From positions 186,001-250,000 of the forward strand of contig JANPWX010019792.1 in NCBI GenBank assembly GCA_024734555.1: DNA of 64,000 nucleotides, read 5' to 3'. The notes below the pieces were generated by a model that was given only the letters and a program-made list of their open reading frames with translations, made no database searches and had not been told where the DNA came from. This document shows positions 14,299 to 25,700 of the stretch, piece by piece (position 1 is the stretch's first letter; every line of letters begins with the position of its first letter). A program made the position numbers and the translations under genes. Source of the DNA: Trochalopteron elliotii (lineage: Eukaryota > Chordata > Aves > Passeriformes > Leiothrichidae).

Positions 14299-15817
14299 TA
14301 TGTACATTCAGTTGAAGCACCTCTATCTATATAAAGTCGATTTCGTGACCAAATAGCATTTTCAGGGATATGACAAGTCAAACCCCATATATCTGACTCA
14401 CTCTAAAATTTAGACCTGAGGCTGAAAACATAGACAAGAGAGATCAAAAGACACTTATGTGAGGAAATTAAGAGGGGTCAGCATCTGAACTCTTATAGAA
14501 GAGATCCCTCTGACTTTTCCAAAGAGGTCACAGAGAAATAATTGTAAACACTTTCCAACCCGATAGCTTCAGTGTGGGAACACATCATTGTTTTCTAAAA
14601 CCTGGGAAAACCAGGGGAGGTCAACATGATTCCTTCAAGGACAGATAATGAGTCAGAGGTAGACCTCTGAGTGGTGCTGTTCAGATTTCCAGGCCAGGGT
14701 CACAGCTTTGGGTGCATGGACTTGCTTGCCAGCACCAGATGAGAAACATTTCTAATTATTTACCAGTTGTGGAATTTCTACTTGTCTGTCTGATAAAAGC
14801 CTCTGGAGACTGGGAGTCAGGCTCAGACATGAGGAGTGAAGTGTCAGTGAATTAAAGAGCTGTTTACACCAGGGCAAGATTACAAAAATTCAGAAACAGC
14901 TCTCTGCATTTGGGCAGCTTTATGGCAAAATCACAATGCAGTGAGAGTGACAGGCTTTCCACGGAGGTGACAATTGTGCTGAAGGGTTACGGAGATAGTT
15001 GGGAATTTAGGTGCTAAAAGTAGTTCTTGAGCAATGCTTGGGTCCTTGAATCCTTTGTAAAATTCAGCCCTTGAATCTCCATCTGTGCTTCTCTTTCTTT
15101 ATAATTAACTCGTGTGTTGATCTCTTCTGATTTGAATAACAAGCTAGCAGCAGGAGGTCTAGTCCCACTCCCAGGATTCTTGCCTGTCTGGATCCAGAAA
15201 CCTTTTCACAAAGGGAGTTGGTTGCATTGGCACCTATACAGCCCCCAGTGCCCTAATAACAAAAACTTTTCCCCCTGCACAAGATGTTCAATTGCTGAGA
15301 TGGTGACTTGGCAATTTGAATTGCATTTGTGCACACAGTGCAGCCAAGGGTCCACATTGCAAAATGTTTTTTCTATCACTTCAATGTAGCTATTTCCCTT
15401 GTCACTTCTAATCTAATACTTTGTTGTTGTTGTTTTTAAATTGACAGAAATGGAAATTAGCAAGTAGTCAAGAGTCACTGATTTTATGGCACTGAGGCAC
15501 CACATACACACCCCATCATGCAAGAATTATGCTCACTACACTAATTAGTCTTTGGACACACCTTAGATGGTTGCATTTACTTTTTATGAGTCAAGTTAAG
15601 TGAACTGTGGTTTGTCCTGGCATATTGTGCACACAGATTCTGCATTTCTAAAAAACATGAGCAAAAGGCTCAGTTTTGCCTGCCCTTGTAAATTCATGAT
15701 AGAATAAAAATTTGTCATTTCAAACAGCTGAATTGTATTATCTTAATGATATTAATGTATCTTAATAATGTTAATAATAACATTAGTATAATATTATAAC
15801 TTGTCCTGGCAGTCCCA
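14299..15817. other. Sequence between the two duplicated segments
   Basis: Unique sequence, no gene or transposon recognised; an AT-rich (TTAA/ATT)-like stretch precedes copy B at 15735-15800. Confidence 0.6.
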
Positions 15818-16015
15818 AATTAAGGAGAAACTCCTGGCATCTTGGTTGGGATGCTGAGGGGTCACAGAGCTGGATTTTCCTTGTTTGGAACCATCTTTGC
15901 TACTGTCTCCAGCACACAAGTCAGTGCTGAGACATCCAGGAGCCCTTATGGTGCCATAAACCTCAGTCACTGAAAGAAACACAATTTTTCTTGTACTTCA
16001 GACTCAAATGAGTAA
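15818..16015. repeat. 198-bp duplicated segment, copy B
   Basis: Roughly 94% identical by eye to 14101-14298, same orientation, 1.7 kb apart. Most differences are transitions. On the minus strand it is part of a 62-codon open frame (15982-15794) starting just after a tgtttctttcag acceptor-like tract. The boundaries (aaattaagg and atgagtaa) are the same in both copies, as expected for two insertions of one element or a clean duplication. Confidence 0.85.
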
Positions 16016-18154
16016 CCCATGAAATGTAGCTTTTGACATTTTTTTTTTCCCTAGCATAACTGTGAACGCAGGGTCCTGTCTGTGGTGTTTTTGCATTTGC
16101 TTGACCACATGCCAGCCCATCCTCTGGCCTTTCCCTCAGGTGAGATTTTCACAGTTGCACCTGCAATTCTCTGGCTGGCAAAGGCAGCAGGTAGGTCAGG
16201 TTTTCCAGGAGATGCACAGAGGAGCCAGAAAGCAGCCAACTGTGAAATCCCACAGGACTGTAAATCCAGGTTTGGCTGTTTATTTCCAGACATACTGCAG
16301 GCTTTTTCACATCATGTTCTTATCAGTGTTGCTGTGGCTTAAACAGGAAGCTGCATACAGATGGAGATGGGAGGAATGTATCCACAGACAAGGGAGGGTT
16401 ACTCGGCAGACTGAGGGAGTATCCTCGTGCTGACTGTTGTGGAGTATTTTTCAGTGAATGACCTTGGATTTTCTCCCTCTTGGAAACCATGGCAACCAGC
16501 ATTTGTTCTTGTAAAATAATTTCTTGTCTTGCAGTGAGTGATTATATATCTTCTCCGAACTGTGAGGTAAAAAGTCTCTCCACAAAGAAGAGCAAAAATT
16601 GCTAAAGAGCAAGCCTGAGTTGATTGTTCTGAATCACTGTATCTTAAAATATGTGATGCAACATGGTTATCTGCTGCCAGCTGAACAACAAGCTAAAGAG
16701 TAGCCTCTGGATGATTGTCTGATCCTGTTTCTAGGTTATCATAATTAAGTCTGAAATAAATACAGACCTTTTGGTGAATGCTAGTTAGTTTCCCTAATAA
16801 GCATGTGACAACAATCAGGAAAAAATATTCCAAGATTATACTGAGGCTTTTGTTGAGCATTTTGGGAATCTCTGACACAGTCATTTCCCTGTTCTTATGT
16901 ATATTTTAAAGTGATAAAGACCATTTGCAAGTTATCCTTTTTTCAGATAATCAGCCTGTGTAATTCTGCCTGTAGCACCTCATATATCTTGTGCTTCATC
17001 CATACAAAGCCTCCCATCACCTGGGCATTTGAGGGAAGAGAAATATCTCTCATACATCCATACAACTCAAAATCATCTGCCAAAGTCCTGAACATCAAAC
17101 ACAAACCCAAATACAACAAGACAACCAAAATTTACTTAAAGAAATAAAGATGTGATAGCAGCTGGCTTGTCTGTGCACCATAACATCCGTCCCTTGTGGC
17201 CCCTCACTGGTGAAAAAGTGTGCAAAAAAGACATGGAAAATCTTCCACACCTGCTTCAGGATCATCTCTGAGGTGTGTGGAACTTCATTTCACAGGAAAA
17301 CAACTTGCTGAGGCATTCAACTATGCTCTACCCATCACAGCTTTGTAGTTGCTCCCTTTCATCTGGAAACAAGGTGCAGATGCTAGAAATTGCATATTTT
17401 AAGCCTAGATCCAAAGGAAACAAGTCCTAAGGGGGAGCCAGCTGTTTCTGATTGTGAATAATCCCTCTTCTGCAGTAACTTTGAGCCTTCTGGCAGAACT
17501 CACACAAATCTGAGTGAGGACATGGAAACCTCAAGGACACTGATGCTGTTGTAAATGTCTGAGCACTGGAAGCTGGGTGGGAAGCAGATGTCAGGTTTTC
17601 CTGGTTTCCCTCCTGCCTGAGCTGTGTCTGATGGCTCTGTGCATCCCATCAGGTCACCAGGTGGTGAGCCCAGCTTGCTCCTGAAGACCCTGAGGACTCT
17701 CTCCTCTGGCCCTGCAAGTTGAAGCCTGGGGTCTTCTGCCCACAGCAGGAGGAGAGAGAGTGTCCTGGGGGCATGGATCCAACTGCTGCTGCCCGTGGGA
17801 GCATTTCACTTCACTGGCTTTCCTTGAAAGCTGTGAGTTTCTTGGGAAAACTAACCCAAAACCAGGTTTGTGTGCCCACCCACTGCCTGCAGTGCCACCC
17901 TCTCAGCAGCCCCCACATCCCCCTGCTCTGAAGGGCTGGGACACAGCTACTGGGGAGGAGAGCAGGCAGGGCTGCCCCTTGACAGCACAAGGGAGGACCA
18001 CCCTCTGCAGCCTTTTGGTCTCTTCTGACCCTTCCCTTGGGATTTGGGCACCCTCCCTGGAGCTCCAGTCTCTGCTTGCATCCCTCATCCCCTGCACATC
18101 AGCCAGACTACAGAAGGAAGATTTATGCACACTGTAATATCCCACAGCTTATGT
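16016..18154. other. Intergenic, no feature recognised
   Basis: Unique sequence. 17570-18110 is GC-richer with several overlapping open frames but is not a CpG island and shows no domain. Confidence 0.6.
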
Positions 18155-18186
18155 GTATACCATATACATATGTATATATGGTATAC
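18155..18186. repeat. 32-bp AT-rich palindrome
   Basis: Perfect 12-bp arms (GTATACCATATA and TATATGGTATAC) around an 8-base centre. Long enough to extrude as a cruciform or to form a hairpin in RNA. No regulatory meaning can be assigned from sequence. Confidence 0.85.
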
Positions 18187-18551
18187 CAAAAGGCTAATTC
18201 CATTTGTTGCTTTCTTATATCAGAATAAAACCTCTCCACCATAGACATAATACTGGCATTATTAGTGACAATTAAATGGCACACTTGAAAACAGGGAACA
18301 TAAGTCCTATTTCACCACAAGACTGCCCTCCTGCTCGTCTGCTCTTAACAGTGGCTTCACCTTGCAGCTTTAAATCACCATGCCAGAAGTGTGGAATCAC
18401 CATCAGCCAGATAACATCCTCCAAGGAAAATGCAGCAAAAGCTCATTTTGGACACAGGGGCAGGTTACAGTGGGACCTACTTGTGCCAGCTGAAGGCACT
18501 GCTCCCAAAACTGTGTTATAAATGAAAATTAGCCAATCAGGGAAAAGAATA

Positions 18552-18557
18552 AGTTTT
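18552..18557. repeat. Target-site duplication, left (AGTTTT)
   Basis: Left copy of the 6-bp duplication of the nested LTR; the matching copy is at 19238-19243. Removing the insert and one copy restores aataagttttattttt, which is exactly what LTR copy 2 has at 19985-19999. Confidence 0.88.
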
Positions 18558-19237
18558 TGTAGGAGCATCCGTGGACGGCAGGGAGAGGGAACTCTGCAAA
18601 CCTGAGACATTCTAGAACATGTGGTTTTATTGCAAGGGTCATGGGTAAGAAGGGCCTTTTGCCTTCAGCCACCAGCCTCGGCTGAAGGGAAGTCCCAAAG
18701 AGAGAGGGAGAGAGAGAACAAGAGGGTAAGAGAGGAGAGAGCAAGAGAACCAGAGATAGATGGCAGGGGTTGGAGCGCAGGGGCCAGAGAGCTAGAGAGA
18801 GAGCAAGAGAGGAGGAGAGTCAGAGCACCAGGTCTTTGTTACAATACCTTATATCTCCTTTTGTGTTGAATATTCTAATTTACACCAACCAACCAGTACA
18901 TGACACAAAACCCTATAGAATCTACATACAGCCCGTAAGAACTACTACATTACCATACTGTGTTATATTTTAAACTCTAAAAACTACTCTTTAGACTATT
19001 CTCTTTTGCTATATTGACCTTTGGATTCCTTAGCCAGCAGAAAGGTATTGTTCAATCAAGAGGGATTCTCCTTTAGCTGGCTAGACTATTGTTTTCAGGT
19101 TATGTGGTAACTAAGGCTCAGTATCCTACAACTCAAAGCAAGCTTTCATTTCTATTTCAATTATAGGTTTTGTATTTTCAGAATCTTTTGCTAAGCAATC
19201 ATATTTATAAGGTTTCCCTGATTCATCTTCCCCAACA
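18558..19237 (-). mobile_element. Solo LTR, family B, nested in family A LTR
   Basis: A 680-bp element bounded by TG (TGTAGGAGCATCC at 18558) and CA (CTTCCCCAACA ending at 19237). Perfect 6-bp direct repeats AGTTTT flank it (18552-18557 and 19238-19243). Six-base duplications are typical of ERVK/ERV2 integrases. On the minus strand it has ATATAAGG (about 18854-18847) and AATAAA (18631-18626), consistent with R-U5 at the 18558 end. It contains a (GA)n-rich part at 18695-18825. No coding region remains. Confidence 0.88.
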
Positions 19238-19801
19238 AGTTTTATTTTTCCATTTTAAAATCTACCTGGGACAGCCAGGAAAAACAACATTCGAATGTCG
19301 GGTGAAACAGACGATTGACAGCAGGGCTGCTCTCTCGCACTGTTCCACGATTTTCTGGTGGTTGAGTCCGGGTTCTTATACTGTATTTTGTGCCTCCCGG
19401 CAGCAGAGGTATTGTGTTTTCAAAGTCAAACCCAGTCTTTTCACTTGGTGATGAATCCTGAACAGGTTTCCCAGTACTTTTGGGATGGTGATTTCTTCAA
19501 ATTCAGGGTCCACCCTCGAAATTGGTATCTATGGGTTGATGGTCCAGGTGTCCAAGATCTGATTAGCTCAAGGAGCCACATCCTGGCAAGCCACCCTCCA
19601 TTCTGGTGTAAATCAAGGTGTTAAGCTTCTACATTCACAGTTCACAAAGCATGTCCTGGTATTTGGAAAACGCTTGCTCCATTCTGGGAACCAGGATTAG
19701 TTTTACATTTACAGGGTTACAAGAATATACATAGTATCATCTACTACATTTATTATAGTTCCTACACTTAATTGCACGAATTTATAGTCATATCTATCAC
19801 A

Positions 19802-19947
19802 ACTGTGTCAGCAGAGGGGCCACAAACTGCATGGGTGTATGGACTGCTGCATGAGCAGGCTTGCTGCAGCCTGTGCTGGGGAGGGAGCACAAGTGCAGAG
19901 CTCTGTGATGGCAAAAGAGGGTCTCTTTGAGGACTCAGATTGATGCA
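19802..19947. other. Spacer between two solo LTRs
   Basis: 146 bases of unique sequence. It contains no tRNA-complementary primer-binding site next to either LTR and no polypurine tract, arguing against a provirus with the two LTRs as ends. Confidence 0.7.
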
Positions 19948-20606
19948 TGTTATAAATGATCAACTAGCCAATCGGATAGAAATAATAAGTTTTATTTTTC
20001 CATTTTAAATCTATCTGGGACAGCCACAGGGAGCAACATTCGAATGTTGGGTGAAACAGCCGACCGACAGCAGGGCTGCTCTCTCGCACTGTTCCACGAT
20101 TTGCTGGTGGTTGAGTCCGAGTTCTTATACTGTATTTTGTGCCTCCCGGCAGCAGAGGCATTGTGTTTTTTCAAATTCAAGCCCAGTCTTTCACTTGATG
20201 ATGAACTCTGAACAGATTTTCCCGGTGCTGGGCCGCGTCTGAAAGGATTTTCCGGGACTCTTCTTTTGGGATGATGATGTTGTCAAATGCAGGGTCCACC
20301 CTCGAAATGGGTGTCGATGTGTTGATGGTGCGTTGATGGTGGGTTGATGGTGGGTTGATGGTCCGGGTGCCCAAGACCTGATTAGCTCAAGGAGCTACAT
20401 CCTGGCAAGCCACCCTCCTTTCTGGTGTAAATCGAGATGTTAGATTGTATACAAAGCATGTCCTGGTATTTGGTGAACGTTGGTCCCATTCTGGGAATCA
20501 GGGTTACTTTTTATACTTACAGGGTTATAGAAAATATACATTCTATCATCGACTATATCTTTCTTCTATGTTTTAATTGCACGAATTTATAGTTACATCT
20601 ATTACA
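19948..20606 (-). mobile_element. Solo LTR, family A, copy 2
   Basis: A 659-bp LTR bounded by TG (19948) and CA (20606) and flanked by 5-bp duplications ATGCA at 19943-19947 and 20607-20611. The 5-bp size suggests an ERVL-type integrase. Read on minus it has a TATAAGAA promoter (20129-20122) and an AATAAA poly(A) signal (19996-19991) in the right order for U3-R-U5. No primer-binding site or internal gag-pol sequence adjoins it, so it is a solo LTR left by recombination. It contains a local 11-bp repeat expansion at 20313-20363. Confidence 0.88.
20313..20363. repeat. 11-bp minisatellite inside LTR copy 2
   Basis: About four units of GTTGATGGTGG. The homologous site in LTR copy 1 (near 19535) has a single unit, so the expansion is private to copy 2. 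Confidence 0.85.
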
Positions 20607-20611
20607 ATGCA

Positions 20612-22589
20612 GGTGCTTGGGAAGCCACTGGGGCCCACCACAAACCCTTCTTTGATAGCACCCATGGTTTAGTGCAGGGAGCATTGCTGCACTGATGGAC
20701 ACACAGTTTTGGGGTGCACAGCATCCCAGCCCTAAATCCTGGGGGCCCAGAGGTGGGGGCTGCCCCCAGGCCAAGCCAAAGCACTTTGAAGAGAGTTGCA
20801 GTGATGCTGCAGCCAGACCTGCAGCAGCCCCTCCTGGGCCACAGTGCAGAGTGCCCACATGACTGTGCTGAAAAGGAATGCTCAGCAGACGTGTGCATTA
20901 GCTCACAGATTATCTCTGCAGCCTTTTCCAGCCGCTCACTATGGAGTGGGGGGTTGAAATGTGAAAGCATTGCATGGGATTAGCCATGCATCTGCCATTA
21001 AAATCAATCCTCTTCACGGCTGTGCAAATCTCCATCTGCAGTTATTTGCCTCTTGGACACAAGAAATGAAGAGTGTAAGAAAAAGGAAAGAATGAATCCA
21101 GAAACTTTTCATATATATATTGTGCCTCCATGTCGTTTATTAATGGTGTCCTAGGACAACATTCAGATTATTTTAGTTCAGTTTCAGTTCAAAATGCCTA
21201 AACAAGGAAAAGGACAATATACTGACGGGGAAGAAAAAGGTATCTGCCTGTTTTCTACAATACTGATGGGTCCAGGGACAAAATTTACGTCAGGACCTAG
21301 ACAAATACATTTTTCAGCAGATTAAAAAAAGTACAGGTGGCTATATTCTGTTATTGTAAACTTCTGTGGTTTTTGTTTTGTTTTGAACCATAGCCTGGGA
21401 GAGGAATTCAGTACTTTCCCTGCAGCATGTGTGCCAGAAACATAGTATTTGCATAAATAAACAACCCCCTGAAATTCTCCTATAATTGCTCAGTTCTGGA
21501 TATTGCCACTAACAGAATTCAGAAGCTTGCAGGCATGGGGTGATGATAAGCAGGCACCTGCAATGTGTGGGAGGGTGGTCACAAGTACTGTGTGTTGGGA
21601 GAGAAAGGAGTGATAGTAAAACAAAAACAGTAAAAAAAAAAATCGGAGGTCAAAAAAACCTCACAAGGAGTGAAATCCATGGAACAGGTAGTTAAATGTT
21701 TCTGTGAATGCTCTTATTTTTTTTTTTTCCCCACAAGATTCTTTATCCTGTCAGTAATATAAAAGGTGAAGCAGCTGTTGGTTGTCAGGAAATTACACCA
21801 AAACAAGAAATAAAATCACGGAGCAATTGCTGATCACAAAGCAATCATTAAAAAGAAAAATCAAAAAGCAGAAATGTGGATCCTATCTTTGATGCATAGC
21901 TGCCTCACACTTGTTTCTTGTGGAGGTGCAAGTGAGTGAACAGGGTGACTGTATCCCTCATTTTGCTCTCGTGCAAAGATGTCCAGCAGTGAACATTTCT
22001 AGGAAGAAAAGTGAGATCTGAGAGTGCTTTGAGAGTAACAGCACAGCAAGCCTAGGGATGAGGGCCAGACAGGGGAAGAGGAGGGGCAGGTTATGGAAGC
22101 ACAGCTGATGCTGGCAAGGAAGATGAGTGGGGACAGTTGGCCACTGGAGTCTGGAGAATGCTGGAGTCTCCAGGAGTGGAGCTCAGGGGAAAAGGGAGTC
22201 TGAGCAGTCAGACTGCTGGACAGGCACTGCTACTCCTCATCCTTATTGTGATATAAGTCCCACCATTTCACTCTTCACTTAATCATTCACTCTTACCAGT
22301 TAAGTGGAAACCTGAATATTTCCTTTCTGTACCAGATAAATTTGGCATTCCAAACAACAAAGAAAGTCTGACTTTGCAGCCTATGTAACAAAAGTAGAGG
22401 AAACAGCACAAAGGTGAGGGTGAACAGAACAGCAGAGAGGGAAGGTCTTCCTTCTTTCTAACCACAGAGGACAAGGGACTCATGTGCCATACACCTTTGG
22501 CTACTTTTCTGGTTTTGAGGCAGGCCTCTTGCAGGGCTGTTCTCCACTGTGAGTCCACCCACTTTGTGTGGCACCTTTAATTACACATA
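20612..22589. other. Intergenic, possible conserved non-coding block
   Basis: Mostly unique sequence. The stretch 20880-21080 contains an ordered set of AT-core motifs (gcattagctc, attagccatgcat, ccattaaaatcaatcc) with little simple-sequence character, as conserved enhancers often show. This cannot be proven without an alignment. No gene recognised. Confidence 0.45.
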
Positions 22590-22745
22590 AAGCAGCAGTG
22601 TGTAAATGGTTAGGGCACTAGTCACAGAGACAGGGCACGAGGGTTCATGTCCCAGCTCCACCAATATCTCAGTGATTTTGCCACAGGATTTCTGTAGCAA
22701 TCTCCTGGATCAGAAGAAGACACTGAGCTTCAGTCTCATACTTCC
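22590..22745 (+). mobile_element. MIR-like (CORE-SINE) fossil
   Basis: aatggttagggcactagtc is a tRNA box A-like head, gagggttcatgtcccagctccacca is box B followed by the sequence that in MIR reads cggctctgcca. A decayed cttcagtctcatacttcctac follows, where MIR has cctcagtttcctcatctg. The order and spacing fit a MIR/CORE-SINE that predates the bird-mammal split or an early sauropsid relative. Recognition is by eye, so the family name is tentative. Confidence 0.55.
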
Positions 22746-25700
22746 TACATGAGTGCAGACCCTGGCAACAAAATGTGTTTCATTGGTGATCTCCCTGCTG
22801 CCCACCATCCTCCATCTGACCCCCTTATGCAAACAGTATTGCCATGTGCAAAAATACATTATTCAATGAAGAAACCATTTTCTCAAATCCCACAGCTCAG
22901 GGGAATAGCTTTCACAACACAGTTCTTTTAACAGCTACAGCAGCAGACAGTGGAGAAGGCTGTGAAACTAAAATGGAGGAGGAGATTTGCTGTGTTCCTA
23001 AGAAGTCCAAAAGTAGACATGCAATAAGAAAGCACCAAAATACAGAATGACAGTGGCTATCCAAACCACAGAGCATGCTGGGGAAGAGACTGAGGCAGCA
23101 GAGGTGCCCTGGTAAGGGCTGCCTGCAAAAAGAGAAAGGGGGTAGGGAGCCAGTTTCGTTTCCACACTGTTACTAACCACTTGTGACCAGCAGAGCTTCA
23201 AGATGCACAAACGCCTGGAATAATTAGGTCAGTCCTGTCTAGATGCAGAGACAGCTAGATCAGACTTGGCTGTGCTTTAGCTTTCCCCAGGAAATCATGG
23301 CTGTCACAACACCAAGAGTTCAGGAGAGGGGTATAAAAAAAACCTGCATCTGAGGGGCTTTAAAAACTACCCTATTGTCACAAACTGAGTGGACTGCAGG
23401 AGCTGCCTGCACCTCAGCCTCTTGCTCCCTGCAGATTGCTTGCATAAGCAGGTCTTCAACTTCAGAGCCCAGTGAGAGCAAACAGGGGAGATCAAACATT
23501 TTCCATGCTCATCCTGTTTAAACACAAGCTGAATTGTCTGTGAGGCAGGACACCACCAAGTCCATGCAACACAGTATGTGCTCAAACCCAAGGATTTCTG
23601 TGGGCAGGGAAGGACTGTGGGATTACAGCCTGAATGCTAAACAGCTTCATCATCTCCACAATGTCAAAACATCATTTTGTGCCCCAGGAGGATTCTTTGA
23701 TTAATGTAATTAACATTATTCTGCCCGGTATGTGAGGCAGTGGGTGTGTCAGGCCCGGGGTCCCAGAGGCTCCTGCAGACACAGAGAGGGGAAGGGGCAG
23801 CAGAGTTATTCCAGCAGGAATGCAGCCAGGCCCCCTTCCCTGCCTCTCTGCCTGGGGGAACTGGAATTGCACCTGAATCTCTGCAGCAGCTCAGCCTTGC
23901 AGGGCTCACTTCTCCAGCATCACTGAGAAACACTCTGCTCGTGGAAGGTGATGATGGAATGTTTATCCTGCAGAGATTTCAAAACCTAACAGTGGCAATT
24001 TGTGTTGCAGTCACTTCACCGGGTCTCTCACACCAGAAAAAATCAAGCAGTAACACGTTTTTGTTGCACTGCTCTCTCTTTTTGTTTTCACAACACAACA
24101 AAGCAACCCCGTTAACGAGAGCAGGGGAAATTGATCTGATTTGGTTTTGTTTTGATTAGGATGTTTGCAGGTTCTCCTGACAGCAAAGAGAAAGCTTCCC
24201 TAGGTGTAAGCCCCAGGCACAGGATAAGCAAGATCCAGAAATTGGATCCATTCTTCTTTTTGAATAGAATATCCACTGAAGCAACTCTGCTTCCTTCTTT
24301 GATGTGTGTTAGAGGCCACATCATTTATTTTTCATTTGATTTAAAGTGAAATGCAGAAAGACCTGCTGGTTAGCAGTAGCACAAGACTGAAGTACAACTG
24401 GAATTTAGATGACATTTGAAAAGGAGAAAAGAACATTTTTTCCACACAGGTATTTACAGTTTTTTTATACCTACACATAGGATTGCTTCTAGCCTTTGAT
24501 GCAAGTTATTCTGAAGAAATCTTAGTGGTACAGAATTGTGTTGATTTATCTAAAATTTTTAGATTTTGCCTTCCACTTGTGGTCTTCAACATTTTCAACA
24601 TTCTCTACAGATTACATTCTTTCTTGCCTATCACAATAATACCATTAAGGAGCTTGGAGACAAATACAGGGGCTTATGCCACAGATGGAAATAGACTGAT
24701 GAAAAGGCATAGAATATCACATGTAAAACAGCAGTTTTTTAAACAATACTAATTGATTACCTGAGGTACTCACCAACATCCTTCATTCAATCACTCTGTA
24801 TCTAGCAATGTAGGAAGGAAAATACTGTATTTCAATATAGATTATGTTTATTGTAGTCTCCATAGGATTTGTAATGTAATAAGAGCATACAGCAGTTTTC
24901 AGCTCTGGTAGCAAAAATCATACCAAGGGCATTACATCATACACTGACACTGCTTAGCCAGCAAAAGTAGTTCCTTATGACAGAGTTGGGGTAAAAACTG
25001 GACTTTTATATCATAATTCAAAACATAATTCCACCACCTCAGGGAAGAAAAGCATGACAGCAGTTGACAGAAATACACCATATTTATGGACAATAACTGA
25101 AAGAGAGTTTCAGACAGCATCCTGCCAGGCACCACACAACAAAATGGACAGCAAACAACAAACACTGATAAGTGCTGAAAATTAGAAGCAGCGATTCCAG
25201 GATCCACCTTTCACTCTCATCTAAGTGAGTAAGGTGGCACTTACTATGTGCCTGTGCATCCCTTGTCCCACTATTGTTTCAGGAAAAGCCCCCTTTCCTT
25301 TCTTCTTATGATAATTAGAGGAATTATCATGTTTCCATGGATAAACTCCTGGCTCCCAAAGGCTCCTTACAAAGCTTGCTGCCTGGTGTTGAAGACACAC
25401 TACCTGCAGGCTTCAGCAGTTCAGGGTTTTCTTTTCTTTTCTTGAGTCCCTGTGCCTGTGCTTTGAACACCACCCACCCAATAACAATAAGAGTTATTTT
25501 TTCTGCTAAAATGCCATTTCTGTCACGGGCCTGGATGAGCAGGTCTGGGAGCCACACAAATGCTGTGTGCTTTGGTGCCCTCTCTGGTCCTGAGAGCCAC
25601 TGAGTCCCTGGGGACACTGGAGTGAGTGTGAGGATGGATTGACAGGGGGCTGGGAGAACTGAGAGTGTGACAGGAGGCTGGAACAAGTGCAGGATCTATG

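Larger units (their letters stand above)
18514..19801 (-). mobile_element. Solo LTR, family A, copy 1 (interrupted)
   Basis: Begins TGTTATAAATG and ends ATCACA like copy 2, and aligns to it over its length. It is split after position 18557 by a 680-bp foreign LTR; without the insert and its duplicated 6 bp it is 602 bp. It carries TATA and AATAAA at the positions equivalent to copy 2. The flanks share ACTG (18510-18513 and 19802-19805), a 4-bp match that would be 5 bp if one A was lost. Sense is minus. It is shorter than copy 2 mainly because copy 2 has extra sequence around 20222-20270. Confidence 0.87.

Noticed and set aside
17570..18110. GC-richer patch with a 125-codon frame
   Set aside because: CpG-poor and no recognisable domain or splice pattern.
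18514..20611. A provirus with two LTRs and a deleted interior
   Set aside because: Each LTR has its own target duplication (copy 2 clear, copy 1 partial), outer flanks do not match, and the spacer lacks a primer-binding site.
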